A DNA stretch of 64,000 bases from Actinacidiphila fildesensis (GTDB lineage: Bacteria > Actinomycetota > Actinomycetes > Streptomycetales > Streptomycetaceae). The stretch lies in NCBI RefSeq assembly GCF_042652185.1, contig NZ_JBHSIX010000005.1; one strand, 5' to 3'. Shown in pieces: positions 14,969 through 23,254 of the stretch (positions are counted from its first letter, which is position 1; every line of letters starts with the position of its first letter). A program made the position numbers and the translations under genes. A model generated the notes under the pieces. It worked only from the letters and a program-made list of their open reading frames with translations. It was not told the DNA's origin and did not search any database.

Positions 14969-16165
14969 TCACCTCCTCCCGGGGGGATCGACGCGGGCGT
15001 GCAGTTCCGCGGTGAAACGCGGAGGAGCCAGCGCGGGGCCCGGACGGGGCCTGTCGCCGCCGGCTGTGACCGATAGCCGCCAGTCGTGGGTGATGATGCG
15101 GATCAGGTCTTCCAGCAGCGTCATCGTCACGGTCGCGCCGGCACAGGTGTGCGGCCCGAACCCGAACGGCATGAAGGCCGGATCGACGAGGGACTGCGCC
15201 CAGCGACGTGGCGCGAACTCGTCGGGGCGGTCCCAGTGCCGCGGGTGGCGGTGCACGAGGTAGGAGCACACGTCCACGTCGTCCCGCGGGCCGACCGTGA
15301 CTCCGGCCAGCTCGTGCACACGGCTCGGAGTACGGGCGAACAGCCACGCGACCGGCCGGAGCCGCATCGCCTCCCTGACGATCCACTCCGGCTCGTCGCC
15401 GTCGGTGCCGGGGTGGGTGCCGACGAGGAGGACCGCCCAGCCGAGGGCGAAGCCGATCGAGCCGACCGTGGCGAACAGGAACGACAGATAGACCTCGGCG
15501 AGTTGGCCGGGATCCGCCGGCGGTCCTGCTCCGGTGATGGTCACGTCGAGCAGGTCGCGCGGCGGACGGTCGTGAGGGCCCGCGCTCCGGCGGGCCCGGA
15601 TCTCCCGGGTCAGGACGCGCATGGCCCGGCGGCGGAACGCGAGCCGCGACAGCGCGGAATGGCGCAGCGGCGCGCCGGACAGCACCGCGCGGGTGATGAT
15701 GCCGTCGACGGTTTCGTGCAGCTCCGCGGGTGCTTCCGGGCACAGCAGGACGTCCCGCAGGTGTTCGCGGACCAGGAGATTTCCCGCGTCCGGCCAGTCG
15801 GCGGAGGGTGCGAGCCGCTCTTCGACCAGGAGCGGCAGCCGGTCCCGGCGGGCGTCGAGCCGGCCGCGCACCAGCGCGCGGGCCGCCCGGCCGATCTCGA
15901 TCTGCGCGGATCTGGGGCCGAAGACGCCGTCGCGGGTGTGGAAGAAATCGGACGTCTCGACGAACAGGCCCCGGCGGTTGCCCATCACCGCGCGTGCGGC
16001 CTCCGGATCGGCCACGCACAGCCGGCCCGACGCGGAGCGCCACACGTCGTGGGTGGCGTCGAACTCCGTCTCCAGGAACGCCAAGGGGTCTCGGTGGTAG
16101 GCGGCCGCGTCATGGCGCGGCCCCGCCGCTCGACCGTTCGTTCCGCCGCCGGCCGCCGACGCCAT
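14969..16165 (-). CDS. Cytochrome P450 (second, first gene of the operon)
   Basis: A 398-aa P450 with a K-helix ExxR (REAMRL) and heme loop PFGFGPHTCAGA, Cys341 as ligand. As in the other P450 of this operon the I-helix has no AGxDT; it reads FLFATVGSIGFALGW. The two P450s are not close copies, so they probably act at different positions of the same substrate. The ATG at 16165 is preferred over a GTG at 16195 because GAGGAGG lies five bases upstream of the former. Its stop codon lies five bases before the peptide start codon. It heads the transcription unit P450 - peptide - P450 - MFS; no pathway regulator or protease is adjacent. Confidence 0.85.
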   Translation of the reverse strand: MASAAGGGTNGRAAGPRHDAAAYHRDPLAFLETEFDATHDVWRSASGRLCVADPEAARAVMGNRRGLFVETSDFFHTRDGVFGPRSAQIEIGRAARALVRGRLDARRDRLPLLVEERLAPSADWPDAGNLLVREHLRDVLLCPEAPAELHETVDGIITRAVLSGAPLRHSALSRLAFRRRAMRVLTREIRARRSAGPHDRPPRDLLDVTITGAGPPADPGQLAEVYLSFLFATVGSIGFALGWAVLLVGTHPGTDGDEPEWIVREAMRLRPVAWLFARTPSRVHELAGVTVGPRDDVDVCSYLVHRHPRHWDRPDEFAPRRWAQSLVDPAFMPFGFGPHTCAGATVTMTLLEDLIRIITHDWRLSVTAGGDRPRPGPALAPPRFTAELHARVDPPGRR

Positions 16166-16308
16166 GGCATCCTCCTCGAACGGACGGGAGGCCACGGGAA
16201 AGTCTGGGCCTGCGTCCGGCCGCGGTGGATCCCGCGCCCCCTGATACCGGACCGCCGTGAGACAGCGTGCTCCGCCGCCGGCGCCCTGTCACGACCTGAT
16301 CCGGCCCA

Positions 16309-16334
16309 GTCGGTGCGATCCGTCGGTGCGGTCC
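16309..16334. repeat. 13-bp direct repeat upstream of the P450 operon
   Basis: GTCGGTGCGATCC at 16309-16321 is followed without a gap by GTCGGTGCGGTCC (one mismatch). It lies between the end of the Fur-type gene and the start of the P450 operon, so it could be an activator site for the operon. Nothing else supports this. Confidence 0.4.
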
Positions 16335-16347
16335 GGTCAAGCGGCGC

Positions 16348-16758
16348 CTAGACGCAGGAGGGGCACAGTCCGCGGTAGGTGACCTCGACCTGGGACACGG
16401 CGAAGCCGAAGCGCTCCTCCGCCGGGAGGTCGGCCAGCGGATCGCCGGTGGGGTGGACGTCGCGGATGGTGCCGCAGGTGGAGCACACCAGGTGCTGGTG
16501 CGGGTGGTGGGCATTGGGGTCGTAGCGCTTGGCGCGGCCGTCGGTGGCGACCTCTATGACCTCGCCGAGGGACACCATCTCGCCCAGGGTGTTGTAGACG
16601 GTCGCCCGGGAGATCTCGGGCAGCCGCTGCGCCGCGCGGGCGTGCACCTCGTCGGCCGTGAGATGCACGTGGTCGCCGTCGAGGACCTCCGCAACGACAC
16701 GTCGCTGGGAGGTCATCCGCCAGCCACGGCCACGCAGTCGTTCCAGCAGGTCACTCAT
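16348..16758 (-). CDS. Fur-family peroxide-type repressor
   Basis: A 136-aa Fur-family protein. The winged helix (RGWRMTSQRRVVAEVL, ISRATVYNTLGEMVSLGEV) is followed by the metal-binding dimerisation half with the HHPHQHLVC segment, and by the structural zinc pairs CSTC and CPSC. Sequence and location next to katG resemble peroxide-sensing CatR/PerR-type regulators of Streptomyces catalases rather than iron-sensing DmdR types. It is divergent from the katG promoter region and so probably represses katG and itself. It may have replaced the decayed fur gene that lies directly in front of katG. Confidence 0.85.
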   Translation of the reverse strand: MSDLLERLRGRGWRMTSQRRVVAEVLDGDHVHLTADEVHARAAQRLPEISRATVYNTLGEMVSLGEVIEVATDGRAKRYDPNAHHPHQHLVCSTCGTIRDVHPTGDPLADLPAEERFGFAVSQVEVTYRGLCPSCV

Positions 16759-16846
16759 ATCGGTTCACCTATTCAGGTTCGGTGGGATGCCCGAAGTTTA
16801 CCGATGGATGTCCGGGTTCCGATTGGATGTGGGCCTGGCGCGCTTC

Positions 16847-16874
16847 TTGACTTGGAATCTGTCCATCGTAGGAT
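16847..16874 (+). promoter_or_regulatory. Promoter of the fur remnant/katG transcript
   Basis: TTGACT (16847-16852) and TAGGAT (16869-16874) are separated by 16 bases, close to the vegetative sigma consensus. Transcription would start near 16881 and cross the fur remnant and the long palindrome before reaching katG at 17142. Confidence 0.6.
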
Positions 16875-16931
16875 CGGTTCCGGCAATAGCCAAGAGACAG
16901 GAAGCCTCCAGTACGGCAGGAGACAGAGACG

Positions 16932-17117
16932 TACGGGACCACCGCCGAGGAGCTGCGCGGTGCCGGCCTGCGGGTGACGGCCGCCCACGTCGCGCTGCCC
17001 GGGACCGTCCGGGACGGTGACCACCACGGCGTCGACGCCGTGGTGGTCACCGTCCCGGACGGTCCCGGGGCCCGCGCCCCGGCCGTTCCCCCCGCCCGCA
17101 GTTACAGAGCACCGTGA
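16932..17117 (+). pseudogene. furA: Remnant of a furA-type gene fused to its own inverted copy
   Basis: Read in frame from 16932, the translation gives TTAEELRGAGLRVTAAHVAL and then TVRDGDHHGVDAV, the N-terminus of a FurA-type repressor such as those that precede catalase-peroxidase genes in Streptomyces. No start codon is available (a TAG lies in frame at 16887). Recognisable homology stops at 17033, the exact centre of a perfect 72-bp palindrome; beyond it the sequence is the reverse complement of what came before, then a stop at 17115-17117. The DNA-recognition helix and metal domain are gone, so the gene is dead. The event looks like a fold-back rearrangement that deleted most of furA. 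Confidence 0.75.
16998..17069. repeat. Perfect 72-bp palindrome upstream of katG
   Basis: Positions 16998-17033 and 17034-17069 are exact reverse complements with no spacer; the centre is GTCGAC at 17031-17036, and the symmetry breaks at 16997/17070. The left arm is part of the fur remnant reading frame, so the right arm is an inverted duplicate. As RNA it would form an extremely stable hairpin in the leader of katG. Confidence 0.9.
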
Positions 17118-17141
17118 TCTCCCAGGTCCGGAAGGATTCCC

Positions 17142-19373
17142 ATGACTGAGAACAACGACGCGATCGTCACAGACGCGAAGGCGGAGGGCGGGGGTGGCTG
17201 CCCGGTCGCGCACGGGCGCGCCGCGCACCCGACGCAGGGCGGCGGAAACCGCCAGTGGTGGCCGGAGCGGCTCAACCTGAAGATCCTCGCCAAGAACCCC
17301 GCCGTGGCCAACCCCCTCGGCGAGGAGTTCGACTACGCCGAGGCGTTCAAGGCCCTCGACCTGCCGGCCGTGAAGCGGGACATCGCGGAGGTGCTGACGA
17401 CCTCGCAGGACTGGTGGCCCGCCGACTTCGGCCACTACGGCCCGCTCATGATCCGTATGGCGTGGCACAGCGCGGGTACCTACCGGATCAGCGACGGCCG
17501 CGGCGGCGCCGGGGCCGGTCAGCAGCGGTTCGCCCCCCTCAACAGCTGGCCGGACAACGTGAGCCTCGACAAGGCCCGCCGCCTGCTGTGGCCGGTCAAG
17601 AAGAAGTACGGCCAGAGCATCTCGTGGGCCGACCTCATGATCCTCACCGGCAACGTCGCCCTGGAGACGATGGGCTTCGAGACCTTCGGCTTCGGCGGCG
17701 GTCGTGCGGACGTCTGGGAGCCCGACGAGGACGTCTACTGGGGTCCTGAGACCACCTGGCTCGACGACGAGCGCTACACCGGCGACCGTGAGCTGGAGAA
17801 CCCCCTCGGCGCGGTCCAGATGGGCCTCATCTACGTCAACCCGGAAGGCCCCAACGGCAACCCGGACCCGCTCGCCGCGGCACGCGACATCCGTGAGACG
17901 TTCCTGCGGATGGCGATGAACGACGAGGAGACGGTCGCCCTGATCGCGGGCGGTCACACCTTCGGCAAGACGCACGGCGCGGGCCCGGCGGACAGCGTCG
18001 GCGACGATCCCGAGGCCGCCCCGCTCGAGCAGCAGGGCCTCGGCTGGAAGAGCTCCTACCGCACCGGCAAGGGCGGCGACGCGATCACCAGCGGTCTCGA
18101 GGGTATCTGGACGAACACCCCGATCGCGTGGGACAACAGCTTCTTCGAGATCCTGTTCGGCAACGAGTGGGAGCTGTTCAAGAGCCCCGCCGGTGCGCAC
18201 CAGTGGCGGCCGAAGAACGGCGCGGGTGCGGGCACCGTACCGGACGCCCACGACGCGTCGAAGAGCCACGCTCCGACGATGCTGACGACCGACCTCGCGC
18301 TCCGGTTCGACCCGGCCTACGAGCAGATCTCGCGGCGCTTCCTGGAGAACCCCGACCAGCTCGCGGACGCCTTCGCCCGCGCGTGGTTCAAGCTGACCCA
18401 CCGCGACATGGGCCCGGTCGTGCGCTACCTCGGCCCGGAGGTCCCGACCGAGACGCTGCTGTGGCAGGACCCGCTTCCCGCGGTGACGCACGAGCTCGTC
18501 GACGCCGGGGACGTCGCGTCCCTCAAGGGGCAGATCCTCGCCTCGGGCCTGTCGGTGGCCCAGCTCGTGTCCGCCGCCTGGGCGTCGGCCTCCTCCTTCC
18601 GCGGCAGTGACAAGCGCGGCGGCGCCAACGGTGCGCGCGTCCGTCTCCAGCCGCAGAGCGGCTGGGAGGTCAACGAACCCGACGAGCTGGCGCAGGTGCT
18701 GCGCACGCTCGAAGGCGTCCAGCAGGCGTTCAACGCCACCCTGACCGGCGGCAAGGCGATCTCGTTCGCCGACCTGATCGTGCTCGCGGGCGGTGCCGCC
18801 GTGGAGAAGGCCGCCAAGGACGCGGGCTTCGACGTCGAGGTCCCGTTCACGCCGGGCCGCGCCGACGCGTCGCAGGAGCAGACGGACGTGGAGTCGTTCG
18901 CCGCGCTCGAGCCGGCCGCCGACGGGTTCCGCAACTACCTCGGGAAGGGCAACCGGCTGCCGGCCGAGTACCTGCTGATCGACCGGGCGAACCTGCTGAC
19001 CCTGAGCGCCCCCGAGATGACGGCCCTCGTCGGTGGTCTCCGCGTCCTGGGCGCGAACCACCAGCAGTCGGCGCTCGGTGTCCTCACCACGACCCCGGGG
19101 ACCCTGACGAACGACTTCTTCGTCAACCTGCTCGACCTGGGCACGACGTGGCAGCCGACGTCCGAGGACGCGAACACGTTCGAGGGCCGCGACGCCGCCA
19201 CGGGCGAGGTCAAGTGGACCGGCAGCCGGGCCGACCTCGTCTTCGGGTCGAACTCCGAGCTGCGCGCGCTCGCGGAGGTCTACGCCAGCGATGACGCCAA
19301 GGAGAAGTTCGTGACGGACTTCGTCGCGGCGTGGCACAAGGTCATGAACCTCGACCGGTTCGACCTCGTCTGA
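17142..19373 (+). CDS. katG: Catalase-peroxidase KatG
   Basis: A 743-aa bifunctional heme enzyme that destroys hydrogen peroxide by catalase and peroxidase activity in the cytoplasm. The N-terminal domain holds the distal site Arg105, Trp108, His109 (MIRMAWHSAG), the proximal His272 (AGGHTFGKTHG) and the residues of the Trp-Tyr-Met adduct (Trp108, Tyr231 in GLIYVNPEGP, Met257 in LRMAMND), so full catalase activity is expected. The C-terminal heme-less domain is complete. A GGAAGGA ribosome site lies upstream of the ATG. Regulation is likely peroxide-responsive through the neighbouring Fur-family protein. Length is normal for the family. Confidence 0.97.
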   Translation: MTENNDAIVTDAKAEGGGGCPVAHGRAAHPTQGGGNRQWWPERLNLKILAKNPAVANPLGEEFDYAEAFKALDLPAVKRDIAEVLTTSQDWWPADFGHYGPLMIRMAWHSAGTYRISDGRGGAGAGQQRFAPLNSWPDNVSLDKARRLLWPVKKKYGQSISWADLMILTGNVALETMGFETFGFGGGRADVWEPDEDVYWGPETTWLDDERYTGDRELENPLGAVQMGLIYVNPEGPNGNPDPLAAARDIRETFLRMAMNDEETVALIAGGHTFGKTHGAGPADSVGDDPEAAPLEQQGLGWKSSYRTGKGGDAITSGLEGIWTNTPIAWDNSFFEILFGNEWELFKSPAGAHQWRPKNGAGAGTVPDAHDASKSHAPTMLTTDLALRFDPAYEQISRRFLENPDQLADAFARAWFKLTHRDMGPVVRYLGPEVPTETLLWQDPLPAVTHELVDAGDVASLKGQILASGLSVAQLVSAAWASASSFRGSDKRGGANGARVRLQPQSGWEVNEPDELAQVLRTLEGVQQAFNATLTGGKAISFADLIVLAGGAAVEKAAKDAGFDVEVPFTPGRADASQEQTDVESFAALEPAADGFRNYLGKGNRLPAEYLLIDRANLLTLSAPEMTALVGGLRVLGANHQQSALGVLTTTPGTLTNDFFVNLLDLGTTWQPTSEDANTFEGRDAATGEVKWTGSRADLVFGSNSELRALAEVYASDDAKEKFVTDFVAAWHKVMNLDRFDLV

Positions 19374-19406
19374 TCACGAGGACTGATCACAGCCGGTGAT
19401 CACCGC

Positions 19407-19438
19407 GTCCGGGTCGGCCCGCAGGGGCCGGCCCGGAC
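19407..19438 (+). terminator. katG terminator
   Basis: A 14-bp stem (GTCCGGGTCGGCCC pairing with GGGCCGGCCCGGAC, one G-U pair) and a GCAG loop, followed by GTTTCCGTTCTG. It lies 34 bp after the katG stop codon. Confidence 0.8.
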
Positions 19439-19465
19439 GTTTCCGTTCTGCCAGAACCTTCGGGG

Positions 19466-20863
19466 CTAGCGAAGGATCCCGGCGGAGCGGGCCGCCTTCA
19501 GCCAGGACGGGAACTCCTGCAGCAGACGGTCGTACAGCTCCTCGTCCGAGACCTTGTCGATGTCGTCCACGGCGAAGAAGCCGACGTTGTCGACCCGCCG
19601 GCCGGGCATGTTGTCGAACTTCTCCAGCACCCCGAAGTTGGCCCGGCCGAGACCGACGAACTGCCAGAACACCGGCTCCTCCACGGCCGCGCGCAGCTCC
19701 TGCTCGATCTCGGCGTTGCGGTACACCCCGCCGTCGGAGAAGAACAGCACCAGGGTCGGCGCCTGCGCCGGGTTGTCGCGCACGAATCGGCGGACCTCGG
19801 CGATGACCTTCTGCTCCTCGTTCTGGATGCCGACTACGCGCATGTCGACTTGTCCCGGGCGCTGTCCCTTCGGCGGCTTCTTGCGGCCGAACAGGCTGAT
19901 CTGGCCCACCCGTACATGGAGTTCGAGCCAGTCGGGCAGATCGCCGACGGTCAGGTCGGGCAGCCGGGCCGGGTGCGAGGCGAACGTCCAGGCTTGCATC
20001 TCGCCGTCGTCGTCGACCTGTGCGGCGACCGCGGCCATCCGCTCGACCACGCTGTGGACGGTGCCGCGCGAGTAGAGGCCGGCCATCGATCCCGAGGCGT
20101 CGAGGACCAGGATCACCCGGGCGACCACGCCTTCCGCACCGTGCTTGCGCAGGCTGACGGCGACCTGCTGCTTGCGCAGCGAGAGCCGCTTGCGCATGTC
20201 GACGGGCAGGTTCTCCTCGCCCTTGGTGAGCCGGGCGGGCATGGCCGGGGCGGCGGGCCCCGCCGGCGACGGCGGTGGCGGCGGCGGTACTACGGGCACG
20301 GGTGTCGGCGTCGCGGCCGCGGCCGCGGCCGGCGGCTCCTCGTCCACGCTGATCCCGAAGTCCTGCGCGAGGCCCGCGAGCCCCGACGCGTACCCCTGTC
20401 CCACCGCGCGGAACTTCCAGCCGTCCCCGCGCCGGTACAGCTCTCCGCCCAGGAAGGCGGTCTCGGTGGTGGCCGTCATGTCGAAGCGCGCCAGCTCGGC
20501 GTTGGTCGCCAGGTCGAGGAGCCGCAGTCGCAGCGCCGGGACCTGGCCGAACGTGCCACCGTCGGCGGACGCGCCCAGCAGGACGCGGTCGATGGCGGGC
20601 TCGATCCGGCCCAGGTCCACGTCGATCACGTCCTCGCCGGACGCCGCCGAGCCCACATGGCGCACCGCGCCCCTGGGGTGTTCCGGCTGGTTGTAGAAGA
20701 CGAAGTCGGCGTCGGAACGCACCCGCCCCGCCTCCGTGAGCAGCAGCGCGGAAGCGTCGACGTCCGGCACGCCCGGGCCCGCGCCCCAGGTCAGCACGGC
20801 CCGGACGGCGGTGGCAGCAACGGGGACATTGGCGCCCTTACCGAGCGAAGGTGTCGAGGTCAC
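19466..20863 (-). CDS. TerD/VWA domain protein
   Basis: A 465-aa protein with an N-terminal TerD (tellurium-resistance type, calcium-binding) domain over residues 1-165 (SLGKGANVPV, then DADFVFYNQP and LGGELYRRGDGWKFRAVGQGY). An Ala/Pro linker around 180-215 contains a run of prolines. The C-terminus is a von Willebrand A domain with an intact MIDAS start DASGSMAG near residue 270. Such proteins belong to Ter-type stress and membrane-associated metal systems, but no other ter genes lie here. The GTG at 20863 is chosen because the TerD domain begins immediately after; the longer open frame overlaps the acyl-CoA dehydrogenase gene. It converges on katG. Confidence 0.8.
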   Translation of the reverse strand: MTSTPSLGKGANVPVAATAVRAVLTWGAGPGVPDVDASALLLTEAGRVRSDADFVFYNQPEHPRGAVRHVGSAASGEDVIDVDLGRIEPAIDRVLLGASADGGTFGQVPALRLRLLDLATNAELARFDMTATTETAFLGGELYRRGDGWKFRAVGQGYASGLAGLAQDFGISVDEEPPAAAAAATPTPVPVVPPPPPPSPAGPAAPAMPARLTKGEENLPVDMRKRLSLRKQQVAVSLRKHGAEGVVARVILVLDASGSMAGLYSRGTVHSVVERMAAVAAQVDDDGEMQAWTFASHPARLPDLTVGDLPDWLELHVRVGQISLFGRKKPPKGQRPGQVDMRVVGIQNEEQKVIAEVRRFVRDNPAQAPTLVLFFSDGGVYRNAEIEQELRAAVEEPVFWQFVGLGRANFGVLEKFDNMPGRRVDNVGFFAVDDIDKVSDEELYDRLLQEFPSWLKAARSAGILR

Positions 20864-20967
20864 GACGGCCAGTCTGCCGCACCGGCGGAAAAATTCACCG
20901 GAGCCCGTCGGCTCCCGGCGTAGCAGAGGGGGCGCCGCACCGGCGGCACCCCCTCGACCGATCGGTC

Positions 20968-22668
20968 CTACGGCTGCATCTCGTACGCGCCGGACAGTGC
21001 CTCGACCTGGGTCCAGACCCGGGCCGCGCGGCCGGCGTCCGAGACCGGGCGGCGGATGTGGGCCAGCGCCCAGGCGGCCTGCTCGTCGGTGGTGGAGCTC
21101 TTGCCGTGCAGATCGGTGGCGTGGGTGGAGAAGTCGCGCACCAGGACGTCGAAGATCTCGTCCAGCAGGTCGGCGTCCAGGCCGGTCAGCTCGGCCTGCT
21201 CCAGCACCAGCTGGCCGTAGACGACCAGGGCGAACAGCTGGCCGATCTCCAGCAGGAAGTCCAGGTCCTGCTGCTGCTCCTCGCTCGGCGCGTGGGTGCG
21301 GAGCAGGGTGCAGAGGCCGTCCGCCTGCTCGCGGAAGCGGGCCACGTTGGGCAGGTGCGCGTGCGCGTCGTACGCGGTGCGCCAGTCGTGGAAGCGGATC
21401 GCGCCCAGGCCCCGGGCCGGGCCCTGCTGGAACAAAAAGGTGTCGTCGGCCGGGTCGAGACGGCTCGGCACGGCGGGGTACTCGGCCGGGGCGAACAGGT
21501 AGTTCGCCATGAACTTGAGGATCAGGGCGAGGTTGACGTGCACCGTGCCCTCCAGCTTCGGCAGGCCGCGGATGTCGCGCGCGGCCTTGTCGAAGTAGGT
21601 GTCCGTCTCGAAGCCCTTGGCCGCGATGACGTCCCACATCAGGTCGATGACCTTCTCGCCCTCGGTGGTGACCTTCATCTTGGTCATCGGGTTGAAGAGC
21701 AGGTAGCGGCGGTCCTCGGGCGAGGCGGAGCGGAAGTAGTCGACGGCGCGGTCGCTGAACAGCTTCATCGCGGTGAGGCGGGTGTACGCGTCGGTCAGCT
21801 CGCGCCGCACGTGCGGGAAGTCGGTGACCTTCCGGCCGTACAGCACCCGGTTGTCCGCGTGCGTGACGGCCTCGTACATCGCGTGCTCGCAGATGCCGAT
21901 GGACGCGGTGCAGAGGTTGAACTTGCCGACGTTGACGGTGTTCAGCGCGGCGTCGAAGGCGGCCTTGCCGGTGTGCAGCACGTCCTCGGCGCGCACCGGG
22001 TAGCTGTCGAGGCGGAACTCGCTGACGTACATCTGCGAGTTCACCACGTTCTTCACCAGGTGGTACGCCTCGTGCCGGCTGTCGGCGGCGAAGAAGACAT
22101 AGCCCTCGGGACCCTCGATGTCCGAGCGGCGGCCGAAGACCGAGACCAGGCCGGCGACGTTGCCGTTGCCGATGTAGTACTTGGAGCCGCTCGCGGTGAA
22201 GCCGCCCGCACCGTCCGGGGTGAGGATCATGTCGGTCGAGTAGATGTCCGCGCCGTGCGTCCGCTCGGAGAGGCCGAAGGCCATGACGTGGCCCTCGGAC
22301 AGGAGCTTCGCGGCGCGCTCCCGCACGGCCTCGTTCCCGCTCTGCCAGACCGGTCCCAGGCCCAGGATGGTGACCTGCCAGGTGTACCAGTAGCCCAGCC
22401 CGTAGAAGCCCAGGATCTCGTTCAGCTCGGCGATCCGCGCGGTGTCCCAGCGCTTCGAGTCGTCCGCGGAGGACGGGGTGAGGAACTCCGCGAAGAGCCC
22501 TTCCTTCGCCGCGAACTCCAGGAAGTCGCCGTACCAGGCGCGGTCGACGTAGGTGTCGATGAGTGCCTTCTTGCCGCGCGACTCGAACCAGTCGACGGTG
22601 GCGCGGAGCAGCTGTCGGGTGCGCTCGTCGAACTGTACGGGGTCGTAGGTACGCGGGTTGAAGAGCAT
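20968..22668 (-). CDS. Acyl-CoA dehydrogenase/oxidase family protein
   Basis: A 566-aa flavoprotein of the acyl-CoA dehydrogenase superfamily. Visible are the FAD/substrate region AFGLSERTHGADIYSTDM, a middle beta domain with KYYIGNGNVAG, and a helical C-terminal part with CEHAMYEAVTHADNRVLYGR. It is longer than classical 380-aa dehydrogenases and has an extended C-terminal domain, more like the large bacterial ACAD or oxidase-like forms. Natural substrate unknown. It is the second gene after a PadR regulator, with 22 bp between them, and is probably controlled by it. Confidence 0.8.
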   Translation of the reverse strand: MLFNPRTYDPVQFDERTRQLLRATVDWFESRGKKALIDTYVDRAWYGDFLEFAAKEGLFAEFLTPSSADDSKRWDTARIAELNEILGFYGLGYWYTWQVTILGLGPVWQSGNEAVRERAAKLLSEGHVMAFGLSERTHGADIYSTDMILTPDGAGGFTASGSKYYIGNGNVAGLVSVFGRRSDIEGPEGYVFFAADSRHEAYHLVKNVVNSQMYVSEFRLDSYPVRAEDVLHTGKAAFDAALNTVNVGKFNLCTASIGICEHAMYEAVTHADNRVLYGRKVTDFPHVRRELTDAYTRLTAMKLFSDRAVDYFRSASPEDRRYLLFNPMTKMKVTTEGEKVIDLMWDVIAAKGFETDTYFDKAARDIRGLPKLEGTVHVNLALILKFMANYLFAPAEYPAVPSRLDPADDTFLFQQGPARGLGAIRFHDWRTAYDAHAHLPNVARFREQADGLCTLLRTHAPSEEQQQDLDFLLEIGQLFALVVYGQLVLEQAELTGLDADLLDEIFDVLVRDFSTHATDLHGKSSTTDEQAAWALAHIRRPVSDAGRAARVWTQVEALSGAYEMQP

Positions 22669-22690
22669 GTGGACTCCAGGGGAATGAGGG

Positions 22691-23242
22691 TCAGTTGGCG
22701 ATGCGGTGGAGCGTGGCGAGCACGTCGTCCAGCCAGGCGAGGGTCATCCGCTCGTACTCGATGCCGCCGCGCAGCACCACGTGCTGCAGTTCCTGCTGGG
22801 CGGAGGGCGAGGTCAGGTCGGGAAAGTCGCGCCGCTCGCCGGTGAGGTAGCGGGCCAGCAGCGCGGCATGGCTCTCGCGGTGCCGCTCGACCTCGGAGAT
22901 GAGTGAGGTCAGTGCGGCCTGGTCGTCGAAGGCGGCGGCGCGGATCTTGACGGCGAGCTCGTGCCGGACGGTCTCCGGTTCGACGGGCTCGCGCAGCCAG
23001 GACGCCAGGGCGGCCCGGCCCGGCGCGGCGGCGGAGTACACCTTCTTGTCCGGGCGGCCGTCCTGGGCGACCTCCTCGACGGCGATCCAGCCGTCCGTCT
23101 CCATCCGCCGCAGCACCCGGTAGATCTGCTGGTGGGTGGCGGTCCAGAAACGGCCGATGGAACGGTCGAAGCGGCGCGCCAGCTCGTACCCGGAGCCGGG
23201 CTGCTCCAGCAGGGAGACGAGGATCGCGTGCTCTAGGGCCAT
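22691..23242 (-). CDS. PadR-family transcriptional regulator
   Basis: A 183-aa PadR-s2-like repressor. The N-terminal winged helix reads MALEHAILVSLLEQPGSGYELARRF, then ATHQQIYRVLRRMETDGWI with a wing KKVYSAAAPGRAAL. The C-terminal helical dimerisation region fills the rest. It is transcribed ahead of the acyl-CoA dehydrogenase gene. A 20-bp operator-like inverted repeat lies 12 bp upstream of its start codon, so negative autoregulation of the two-gene operon is the natural model. PadR proteins often sense phenolic or other small ligands; the ligand here is unknown. Confidence 0.88.
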   Translation of the reverse strand: MALEHAILVSLLEQPGSGYELARRFDRSIGRFWTATHQQIYRVLRRMETDGWIAVEEVAQDGRPDKKVYSAAAPGRAALASWLREPVEPETVRHELAVKIRAAAFDDQAALTSLISEVERHRESHAALLARYLTGERRDFPDLTSPSAQQELQHVVLRGGIEYERMTLAWLDDVLATLHRIAN

Positions 23243-23254
23243 ACCCGCATCCTG

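Noticed and set aside
14871..16043. 390-codon minus-strand frame that ends in the 30-aa peptide
   Set aside because: It overlaps the second P450 in another frame and is Arg/Pro-rich; only its last 30 codons have their own ribosome site and conserved-looking composition.
16773..19337. 854-codon open frame antisense to katG
   Set aside because: It is the mirror of a strongly conserved gene; the translation is Arg/Gly/Val-rich without motifs, a usual by-product of high third-position GC.
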